From contig JAKCPI010015529.1 of assembly GCA_023213315.1 (NCBI GenBank), forward strand, positions 62,001 through 126,000: DNA of 64,000 nucleotides. Reading direction: 5' to 3'. The DNA comes from Euborellia annulipes (lineage: Eukaryota; Arthropoda; Insecta; Dermaptera; Anisolabididae). Numbering within the stretch: the first letter of the stretch is position 1; every line of letters starts with the position of its first letter. The notes under the pieces were generated by a model that made no database searches, was not told where the DNA came from, and was given only the letters and a program-made list of their open reading frames with translations. Of the stretch, positions 55,203 to 64,000 are shown one piece after another. The position numbers and the translations under genes were made by a program.

Positions 55203-56009
55203 CTTAATATTTATTATTTTTTGCTCTTGATTTGTTAAAATTTCAACAATTCTCCTTGAAATCTTTTTGCTTTTATCTACATGGGTGACTTTTTGTTTTG
55301 TGTTTTCTCAAAAATATTTGGCCGAATTTAAACAAAATTTGTTAGATATTTGTTTTTCATTCTGAAAGACTCTAAAAATTAGAATGGTGATTGTATTAAA
55401 TGTCATTAAAATAACAATTTTTTACTGAATCATTTTCTGCTATCTATCCTAATGATAACACTTATTACTAACCTTTAAAGCAACAGGTCCCAAGGGCTAC
55501 AATCAATATGTTCCAATTTGGTTTTTAATTAATTTTTATAATAAAACTACTCCATAAATAATATAGCTTTATTTGTAGTAGGATATTTAGTTTAGATATT
55601 TAAAAAAGTTAATTTCTTTTCTTACTAAGATATTTGCAGATGTCTATCAATTATCTTTCATATCTAAATAATACGGATATTGTTTGAATTTTTCTTATCT
55701 GATTACAAAACTAAAGTCAGCCAATTTTTTCAATATAAAAATTCTAATTAATCCTTTTGAAATTTTATGAATTTCTCACCTTACCTTTACCTTCTACTGT
55801 ACATATAAACAAGACCAACAACCTCATTAATCACAATTTAAAGAACATTTTAACTTTCTGTTCTAATTCCCCAAATAAGGTCCAATTATATTAGAAATTT
55901 TTCTTATAAATTCTTTGAATGATCTGCAATTTGCCCCCCCCCCCCTCTCACCTCTACTACCAAATATTTCCAAAAAAAAATTTCATATAAATTATGACGT
56001 CTTTTTTTT

Positions 56010-56235
56010 AACACACACTTTTTTCTCATTCACACAATCTTTTCGACAACTTGGGCCATATAAGACTTTGACGATAACCGTTATTATTTATAATATCTAT
56101 TGGGGGTCCAGGCATTTTTATTTAAGCCATTTGGTTTCCAAATGGCTTAAATAAAATCATCGGACTGCCTGGGGTCCGAACCCGCCACTTTTGGTATACG
56201 AGGCTAGCACGCTAACCGCTACACCAAGCCCGAGG
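56010..56235 (-). mobile_element. SINE family A, full-length copy
   Basis: Minus strand: CCCTCGGGCTTGGTGTAGCG GTTAGCGTGC, GTGGCGGGTTCGGACCCCAG, complete hairpin TTTAAGCCATTTGG/CCAAATGGCTTAAA, TATGGCCCAAGTTGTCGAAA and GTGTGAATGAG. Confidence 0.85.
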
Positions 56236-56339
56236 GCAATTTATGACGTTAATTAATAATAGGTATCAAATAATTTATTTTTGAATCTTTTCGTCATTGG
56301 TGACAGTCAACGATATATACAGGCATATTTAATTATCAT

Positions 56340-56450
56340 ATTTATTTAAATAAATTTTATTACTCAGGACGGGAAGTGAACCTCTAACCCTTGACGCTTT
56401 GGATCATGAATCAAGAAGCTGGCCACTATCCCACGGGACAGGGGCACCAA
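56340..56450 (-). mobile_element. SINE family E tRNA-like head
   Basis: Minus strand: CCCGTGGGATAGTGGCCAGC (A box), GGGTTAGAGGTTCACTTCCC (B box), then ATTTATTTAAATAAAT. Confidence 0.6.
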
Positions 56451-57009
56451 TTAAGTTACTATATACGAGTTAACTACATCCATAAAAAATGTATAAAATT
56501 CTCGTGAAATAAGAAAAAATACTAACAAATTTTAACATATTGCCAATTAGAATCATTTTTTTTTTTGAAATTTGATTAGGTTCTTTGCTGTAAGTGCATA
56601 AAACGCCGTTTAATTTTATAATTGGAGTATTAGCTGGATGGTTAATCAAAAATTTTAATTATTTTTATCTGATGATCCATATTTCAAATAGCCATTCAAA
56701 TTTTATAGTTGTCTATACATTTTAATTTAATAAATTTATTGGATTGAGTGGGGATTTCTTTCTCCTGAAATATCCATGTCAAATTCCATTCCCTACAGGA
56801 AACAGAAACAATTATTAATTTCATTTTGAATGATTTATGATTATTAAACGATCACATTAAAGAGTGAAATGAGTTTCTTGTGAATCATGTGCATTTCGTT
56901 TATTTTTTGAACTCTGATTTGTGTAGTAATTTTTATTAAACTTTTCTGGCATTCAAACATTTCAATTTATATATAATTGCTTTTGAAGTTGTGGCTGTGA
57001 TGTGATTAT

Positions 57010-57268
57010 AATGGAGACATCAGTCAAATAGGAATGCTCTAGGTTCAATAAAACTCCCAGAATAAGACGTTTGGGCCTGAATTTATTTGGCCATCTTCAT
57101 TTATTAGGAATTATACACATAATGCAAAGTACACATGTGATTGAATCAGAATTTGTCAATAATTTCCAATAACTGAAGAATACCAAATAAATTCAGGCCC
57201 AAATTATTCTGGGAGTTTTATTGAACCTAGAGCATTCCAATTTGGCTGATGTCTCCATCTCTCCATTA
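57010..57268. mobile_element. palindromic element with decayed hammerhead-like pair
   Basis: Arms ATGGAGACATCAGTCAAATA ... AACTCCCAGAATAA return as complement ending ...GATGTCTCCAT. Minus core (57066-57101): ATGAAGA, GGCC/GGCC stem, CAAACGTC. Plus copy (57174 onward): CTGAAGA, then GGCCCAAATTATT. A single base (G to C) spoils GAAA in both. Confidence 0.65.
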
Positions 57269-57899
57269 TAATTTTAATTTATATTCATACTAATTATATT
57301 TAATTATACAATTATAAAATTGGAACCCACATTCTTCGAGTGTTAAAAATAATCTCAACACTTCTAACCTCGGAATAACAGTGCGGGGGAGATCGACAAT
57401 CTAGCAAGATTTATACAATTTTTCTCATTGTTTGAACACTATCTCCTTCCAATTTTGACAAATATTTTCTTTTTATTGTTTTTCGCCTTATGATTATATT
57501 TTTACTTTCTTGAATACGAAATAGTGAAAGTTTTGTAATCTTAATTCGACTTCCCTGATTTAAAAAAAAAATGAATGTTTGGAATTATGAGTGTCTTTTA
57601 GAGGGAAGCCAGGTCGAGAAATTTAGATTCTGTTGCTTACATTAAAGTGTATATGTGTATGAACTTTTGGAGTAAATCCGTCAACCGGAAGTAGTACTTT
57701 ACCTAATCAGTTTTTGTAATTTTCTGTCATATCATGATAAAACACACTATTTCAAACAGTTTTTATTATTACGCGTTTTTTTCGAAAGCTGAATAGTTTT
57801 TGAGATAATCACTAATTTATAGAAAATGCAAGAAAGTCGAGAGAAAAACATTCCCGAATTTTTTAAAATTTCAAAATCTCATTTAAAAATCTTTTTTTT

Positions 57900-58140
57900 T
57901 TAAACATTCACACTCACACTCGAACACACATTCGCACAATCTTTTCGGCAACTTCGACCATTTAAGACTTTGACTATAACCGTTATTATTTATAATATCT
58001 TTTGGGGGTTCAGGCATTCTTATTTAAGCCATTTGGTATCCAAATGGCTTAAATAAAATCATCGGACTGCTGGGGGTCCGAACCCTCGACGTTCGGTATA
58101 GAAGATAGGCACGCTACCAACTAGACCAAGCCCGTAGGCA
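57900..58140 (-). mobile_element. SINE family A, full-length copy
   Basis: Minus strand: TGCCTACGGGCTTGGTCTAG TTGGTAGCGTGCC (A box), GTCGAGGGTTCGGACCCCCA (B box), intact hairpin, GCCTGAACCCCCAAAAGATA, AATGGTCGAAGTTGCCGAAA and GTGTGAGTGTGAATG. Confidence 0.85.
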
Positions 58141-58918
58141 TTAAAAATCTTGACTTATTAATTAAATTTCATTTTAATTATCCTAATTTCTTATTTAATT
58201 AATATCAACTTTTTAAATAAAAGAGTTCATTTTCCGTTGAAGTAGTTGACAATATTAACAACTCTCTCCAATAGAGGGGCGGAGTCTCCAGGTGATTTCA
58301 TGCAAAAAACAAACGAAGCCGATCTTTGATCTTAGCCCACCTACGATGATCGGCTCCCACCTTATTTTTTTACCCCACCCTTTTTTATAAACGTCTCCTG
58401 GAATAAGAAAGTGGGAAATTATTCCTCCCTAACTCATGATGCCCTAAGAACCTTAATGTGAAGAGAATCAATCGGGAAGATATTCTGCCAGATATTCTAT
58501 TATCTTACCTTTAGTGATTTCAATCAACTTGGATTTGTATTATAATTTTGACACTTTTGAGATAAAGGATATGTAATATTACAACAAAAGAAGAATATAT
58601 TTTGTTATTTCAAGAATGCAAAAAAAGGGAGAAAATGAGACAACCCAAATTAACTAAAGATTTCTAAAGAAAATAACATGTACAAAAATTTATAAACCTC
58701 TACAAAAATTTATGACAATTTCTTGATTTTATTACCTGTTGTTTTCACTTAAAACCTAGTCGTTAAAAAAGAGTTGATGTTTGTTTGGGTGGGTGGTTTG
58801 TTAGAGAGCTGTTTTGTGTGTTAGGAACGCTAAGAGCTAGGAGCTACGAGGTGTTCGGGGCCCTAGGACCAGCACAGCATTGGGTTACCCCAGGGCGACG
58901 GCAACGACGTCGACGTCC

Positions 58919-59119
58919 ATGCCCAAATTAGGCTTGGCGGGGTTCACAAGTGGTGCAGACGAGCAGAAGAGAAGAGAAGAACGAGAGATGAGAGTGCGCA
59001 GGGCGACTGGCCAGCCCCTCCCAACTTCCCAACGTCTACAGCCTCCGAAACCTCCCGAATCACTCATCTACAAATCCCTCTCTGTCTTAATACTCATCGT
59101 TACAATTTACATTCATTAA
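58919..59119 (+). CDS. small unidentified ORF with C-terminal membrane segment
   Basis: ATG at 58919 gives 66 residues: MPKLGLAGFTSGADEQKRRE, a charged stretch (EEREMRVRRATGQ), a proline-rich linker (PPKPPES) and a hydrophobic end LSVLILIVTIYIH, like a tail-anchored or SR-type micropeptide. The block 58840-59060 is clearly richer in G+C than the intron around it, and the frame is open upstream to about 58838. I do not recognise a family. It is on the same strand as, and inside, alpha-actinin intron 1; it could be an independent small gene, an alternative leader of alpha-actinin, or chance. Confidence 0.4.
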   Translation: MPKLGLAGFTSGADEQKRREEREMRVRRATGQPLPTSQRLQPPKPPESLIYKSLSVLILIVTIYIH

Positions 59120-62100
59120 AAATTATATGATCCTAAAAAAATTGAAATAGTCTCAATTTTCGTTTATCTAAATAGGTGTAATTATTTAGTAAAAATAAAT
59201 AATATTTTGTTTTTTTGGCAGAACATTTCAAACAAATAACGCTTCTGGTTAGTTTCCAAACCAAAATTACCACTTAATTTGATTATTTTTAAAAACTAGC
59301 CTATTATATTCCGCGAATATGATGTGATTTGATTATAAAACAGAAGTTGGTGAATTTGGTTGTACTCGAAACAAAAAAATTTATAAGTTGAATAAAATCT
59401 GCCTGAATGAAGTGGAAAATGTTTTATTCACAAGAAAGCGAAAATGTCAGAAATCATAATAAAATAGAACAAACCCCACCCCTCAAAAAAACAAAATAAA
59501 ATAATTTTTTAAATAAATGTACGTACCGACCCTAATATAATATGTTATACCGTATTTATAATATTAAGTGTCTTTACTAGTAGAGTTCCAAAAGGTTTTG
59601 GTAGTATATATATTTTGAAATTATTAAAAACATTTTCTTCTTGGCCCTTCGGCGGGCTTCGCGTCTAGCCTGGGGGGGGGGGGCTACGCCCCTGGACCCC
59701 CCGCCAGCTTGCTCGGGCCCGCCTGCAGCGGACGCTCGCCTTTTCTTAATTATGAGAAACTGGCTAGCGTCTAGACAGGGGGCTACGCCCTTTGTTTTAG
59801 ACGAAGGGAATTTCCTACAACAAAAAAATATCTTTTATATGTCCGTTATACAAGTGTCTTTTTAAATTATTAAGAAAAATGAAATACTGATTTAAATTAA
59901 GTGTTTTTATTATTCTTTTTTTAAGTACAAAAAAATAATCGATAAGTAAGCCCCATTAAAAAACTTTAAAGTCTTTTTGGCCTGAAAAGCGGATAGGACA
60001 AAAAATAAATAATTTTTGAAACTATGGGAGAATTTTTTTTCTTACTTCTTAGTGGTAATGATCCCTTTTCAAAATGAATTAGGATTTTCATTACAAAGTT
60101 TTAAAAATTGGTGAAGAATAAGTTCGTTCTTTCTCTGTTGTTGTAGGCCATACGTTAAGAAAATTTTCTAATGTCATTAGGAATGTACTAATAGTTCCTG
60201 GTATTTTGCATTTTCTTTTATATTAATAGCAAATTTTCCTCGATAAGCAGGGTTGTTTTCAGGTGGTCGTTTGAAGATGTGGGTGCTTTTGTGCATGAAG
60301 TTTCCTTTTCTAGCTAACTGACTAAGTTGCAACCTTGGGCATTGTTGATGCTTTAGCTGGAGAAAAGTTATCAAAAAATGGTAAAAATGGGTTTATTCCG
60401 TAAAAACAGCCGAGATAACCCTTTTTCAAAATTACCTATTCAATTTATATTTTTCTCTTAATTTTGTTTATCAGCTAGCATCATTTTTTGTTAGAAACTT
60501 CTACCTACAGTATATAATATTTTACTTCTCTTGAATAAAATAATTTATTTTTATCATCGTTGTTATTATGGATGCTTTGAGATCCAGAAAATAAATATTA
60601 AGTTGAATGTTTATTTATCTAGGTAGGCCTAATATTCATCGTGACCTCATTTCATTTAAGACATTTTTGTGGCTGCCATGGATAAGAAGGACTAGGCTGA
60701 AATTTCATCTTCATTCTTCTTCTTCTTCGCCTTAAATCCCGCGGTGCGGGGTCGGCGGTCATGGGTTTTGCGACCGGGAAGGAATAGAACAGATCGGCTC
60801 GTCGCACGGTCTGACTCCTGTTAAAAATATAGAAGGGAAGAGACTGACATGCAAAGAACAGAAGTACTGGCACTCCCAGCTAGGGTAGCTCGTGGTCGCC
60901 ATCCACTTACCCACAAAATGTGGTCCCCTGAGCTATAGGCTGAAATTTCATGATTATTTTAAATTATTCCTTCATGAATTTAACTTAACCACCTCACTTT
61001 GAAAGAAACCCTGTCAGAAAAATAAAAAAAATAACGTAAAATAACATTATATGTTAGAATTTACTAAGGTATAATATAATAAAAAGGACGAATCCACACT
61101 AATTTAGAAAATCTTATTTCTTATTTAAATCCGTTTCTCTGGAGTTTTCTTTTACGTTTGTCTATCTTCAAAAATATTCTTGAACTTTTCTTTCAATTAC
61201 CCCATCCCCAGAAAACATGTTCGGTTCTAACAGGATGGTTGACTGTGAATTGGACGGGGTTAGTTTTTTTACTCACTAAAAGATTATTATTTGAAATATA
61301 GGCCTATAAATACAGAAAAACCCTACAATTTGATTGTGATGACACCCTACAACATTTCAAACAATTCTTATTTTTAATTTCTTAAAATAAAATTTTTCCA
61401 CTTTTGCTACCAAAAATCGCCGATGGCTATTATTTTCTTTCAAAATAACAACAAAATGATTAGATAAAAATTGAGATTTTTTTCTTTTATCGTTATTATT
61501 ATTCTCGCTACCAGAATTTATCTTAACAGGGAAGATACTTCAAAAACCCATAATATTCTCTTATCTATTTTTTTTTTTTTTTTTTAATTTGAAAATAAAT
61601 AAAGATAAATTATTTCGATACAGGTTCATTTTCTCTTCTTTAATACAATTCCCAAAAACAAAAGTTTTTTTATAAGAGACAGTTGTTTGTGGGTCGTTTG
61701 TTCTATCCAAAAACTCTCACCCTCTCTATCGAAAAACAAATTGTTCAAAATCTGCTGTTACTCATAAGAATTGATTAGCTATATTTATTTTTATTTATTA
61801 TTATTATTCAAACTATCGAGTGCCACTGGTTATATTATTATAATTGCTTTGTATGTTAAGTTAGGAAATGATATTAGTTGTCACCTATTCAAATTATTTT
61901 TGTTTAATATTCATAAAGGATGAAAGTGCATTCCTGTCGGAACATCACTTCAAAAGATTAAATTGAAGAAAATGACCTTATTTCCATAAAGTTATTATTA
62001 TTTTTTCTTTAAATTTAATTCAAATCATAAATAAACAAATAAATCATAATTTTAATTGAATTCTATTTATTAATATTCAAAACATGATAATTTTTTTGCC

Positions 62101-62337
62101 TTGATCATTAAAGCCGGATCGTTTTAAAAAGAGATAATATTATTTCCAAAGAGATGTGATATCTTATTTTTTTAATGATATTTATATCGTTGATGACATC
62201 AATCATGTTTTCTCACTTACTTCAATTACCTCTTATATATATATATCGGTACATAAAACCAGTGGTTCTTAACCAGGTGAATTCTGGAAGTAGAAAATCA
62301 ATTTGAGTATTTGGAAAGTTTTGCCAGCCAGCAAATG

Positions 62338-62339
<2 letters not shown>

Positions 62340-62368
<29 letters not shown>
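62340..62368. repeat. poly(A) run
   Basis: An A run of nearly 30 bases; length probably uncertain. Confidence 0.9.
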
Positions 62369-62370
<2 letters not shown>

Positions 62371-62477
62371 ATGAATAGACCTAATATTCATTAAAAAAGT
62401 AATTTTTTTCTTATCATTTTTACTAGAATCAAAAAATATTTTTTTACCATTTGATTTCTTGACGATATACGAGAACA

Positions 62478-62729
62478 CATGGGCTTAGCGAGAGGGGGAC
62501 AGGGGGACCAATGCCCCCTGGCTTGTCCTGAAAATTTTTATCTATTAAAAACAAATATATACTTTTCCAATTGGGATTTTTTTTTAAAATGAGTTTATAA
62601 GGAAAATAATTATAATTATATTTAATAAATAATTAATAATCGATGTTTATTTTAATTGCAACCCCCACCCCCTCTCGTCCTAACGAATGGTTGCCCCCCC
62701 CCCCAACAAGATGTCTGGCTACGTCTATG
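62478..62729. mobile_element. hAT-type MITE with perfect 8-bp target duplication
   Basis: Ends CATGGGCTTAGCGAG and (complement) CATAGACGTAGCCAG, flanked by CGAGAACA at 62470-62477 and 62730-62737. Interior AT-rich between GGGGGAC and CCCCC runs. Confidence 0.85.
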
Positions 62730-62934
62730 CGAGAACAATTTATTTATTTGTTAAAAAAAAAAAACGTGTTCTTTAGAAAATTTTAATGTGATATATGAAT
62801 TTGTTTGTAAACCTGACGATGCCCAAATCGGTTGTTTTAATGAAATTATTAAAAAAATATTTTTTGAAGTATATATTCATTATTTAAGGGATTATAAATA
62901 AAATCCAACTATTACTTTGAATAGTTAACGTTCT

Positions 62935-63145
62935 TATTTGACCTGGCCCTTTGGTTTCTTCAATCTGCCTACCTCAGAAACCTTCAATGAAACAATAAAG
63001 TTTCTAGGAACTTCTAGAAAAAATTAGCATATCAAGAAAATTTTTCCCACAGAGTTTTTGATGTTCTTTAAAAAATAATGATTTTATTATTTCATTGTAG
63101 ACCTTTGAGGAAGGCAGAAATTGCCTACTTAAACCAAAAGAGTGG
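62935..63145. repeat. decayed palindrome of the hammerhead-element type
   Basis: CCCTTTGGTTTCTTCAATCT GCCTACCTCAGAAACC mirrors TTTGAGGAAGGCAGAAATTG CCTACTTAAACCAAAAGAG. TTGAGGA and a GGC/GCC stem remain; GAAACGTH is lost. Confidence 0.35.
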
Positions 63146-64000
63146 TAATATTATCGTAGGGCTATATTAGTCACCTTTATCGTAAATTCTAAAGCAACAC
63201 ATTTATAGCTAGTTAGATCGTGAATTTGTTTTCCTAATTTATTTTATTAAAAATTTAAATACAACAATAAATATAAGTATTTTAACAACCTATCACTTAC
63301 ATTATTGTTAAATGAAATTAAGCCGACTATTACCTTTCATTTGTGCCTTTTTTCTAATATTTTTACTTTTTTTCCCCCTGATTTATTTTCCCACACTCTA
63401 TTCATTTATTTCAACGTTTTCCGCTATCCATTGAATGAATGGCGTTGTGACCTTCTAGCTATTCGTTTAAATATTGCATCCCTCAATGACATTAATTAGA
63501 ATATGGAGAGCAGGTGATGTAATTGTCATTGGACGCGGTTAAATAACACAATGGGCGAATAGCCAGACTGCGAAAACACTCAGCCAACGATGGCCTTAAA
63601 CACGAAAAATGAATCTTTTTACTAGATAATTGTTATAATTATATTATTGTCTTAATATCAATATTAAGTTAGAAATTTTATAATCAGCTAATGATAATAA
63701 TGGAGATTTTGTGTTGGGTAATTTCCTGTAAAGAAATTGTAAATAATCATCACTTTTGTCCGAAATCTATTGATCTTGATAGTGGAACTTTGTAATTTCT
63801 TAACTTTTTTATCAAAAATTAACTTCTGTTTCTTCGCACTCTGAACCCATCAAATATTAGAAAATAAATATGAAATGATAAATATTTATAAAATTTACCA
63901 GAGTTCATAGACCATTGATCCCTTTTTGTAGTTATTTCTACCTGAACAAATTAATTAAAATTAAAAAAAAAAATTCAAAATTTTTTCTACTATAACCTAA

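Larger units (their letters stand above)
52751..64000 (+). other. alpha-actinin intron 1 (to window edge)
   Basis: Repeat-rich intron. Named insertions are listed separately. I searched by eye for TFTAWCN-type coding sequence on the plus strand and did not find it. Unassigned parts include 53568-54990, 55203-56009, 58141-58838, 59120-59640, 59880-60640 and 61000-62330, all AT-rich without supported features. Confidence 0.6.

Noticed and set aside
60177..60920. Minus-strand ORFs (KSTHIFKRPPENNPAYRGKF and SQTVRRADLFYSFPVAKPMT) with a plausible short intron (TTTTTAACAG acceptor at about 60822, GTAAGT donor at about 60915)
   Set aside because: GC-richer and suggestive of a small antisense gene, but the start, phase and homology could not be established, and the opposite strand reads equally well in part.
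62820..62850. CTGACGA box followed by GCCC...GG as a hammerhead
   Set aside because: The GAAA box is missing in the required position.

Overview
This is an AT-rich, intron-rich animal nuclear window packed with transposable elements. A Krueppel homolog 1 (Kr-h1) zinc-finger gene, the juvenile-hormone effector of arthropods, points to an arthropod. Short exons, very A/T-rich introns and the mix of Penelope-like, jockey-like, Tc1, hAT and tRNA-SINE relics would suit a crustacean such as a caligid copepod, but that narrower placement is only an inference.

Gene layout: Kr-h1 (minus, 270-1538); an FGFR1OP2/SIKE-family gene (plus, four exons, 3095-7272); SPCS3 signal peptidase complex subunit (minus, five exons, 9067-12703); RIC8/synembryn (plus, eleven exons, 14051-19261); a 9.8 kb repeat-rich interval with a Penelope-like element (19262-29096); SMG8 nonsense-mediated decay factor (plus, fifteen exons, 29097-38862); a CFAP119/CCDC189-like ciliary gene (plus, four exons, 39588-42440); a repeat-rich interval; a C19orf47-like SAM-domain gene (minus, nine exons, 46297-51629); and the first coding exon of alpha-actinin (plus, 52634-52750), whose first intron fills the rest of the window. 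Kr-h1/FGFR1OP2, SPCS3/RIC8 and C19orf47/alpha-actinin are head-to-head pairs. The genes belong to unrelated housekeeping, signalling, ciliary and muscle functions and do not form one pathway. Exon phases were checked by hand across all multi-exon genes and close exactly, except RIC8, which is one base short in one exon.

Most notable observations: (1) at least a dozen loci carry a hammerhead-ribozyme-like core (CTGANGA, stem II, GAAACGTH), mostly paired head-to-head in palindromic elements of 150-400 bp; one lies in a Penelope-like fragment that still encodes a GIY-YIG endonuclease; (2) SPCS3 has a textbook U12-type AT-AC intron of 2.9 kb; (3) RIC8 and Kr-h1 reading frames are broken in ways that look like small indels; (4) two SINE families with different tRNA heads share an internal hairpin design and a 3' motif; (5) several hAT-type insertions have clear 8-bp target duplications, one with an empty-site paralog in the same window; (6) nested and inverted repeats crowd the SMG8 introns.

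The last 11 kb (alpha-actinin intron 1) holds SINEs, hAT copies, one ribozyme-like palindrome and a small GC-rich ORF with a C-terminal membrane segment; no second alpha-actinin exon was recognised before the window ends.
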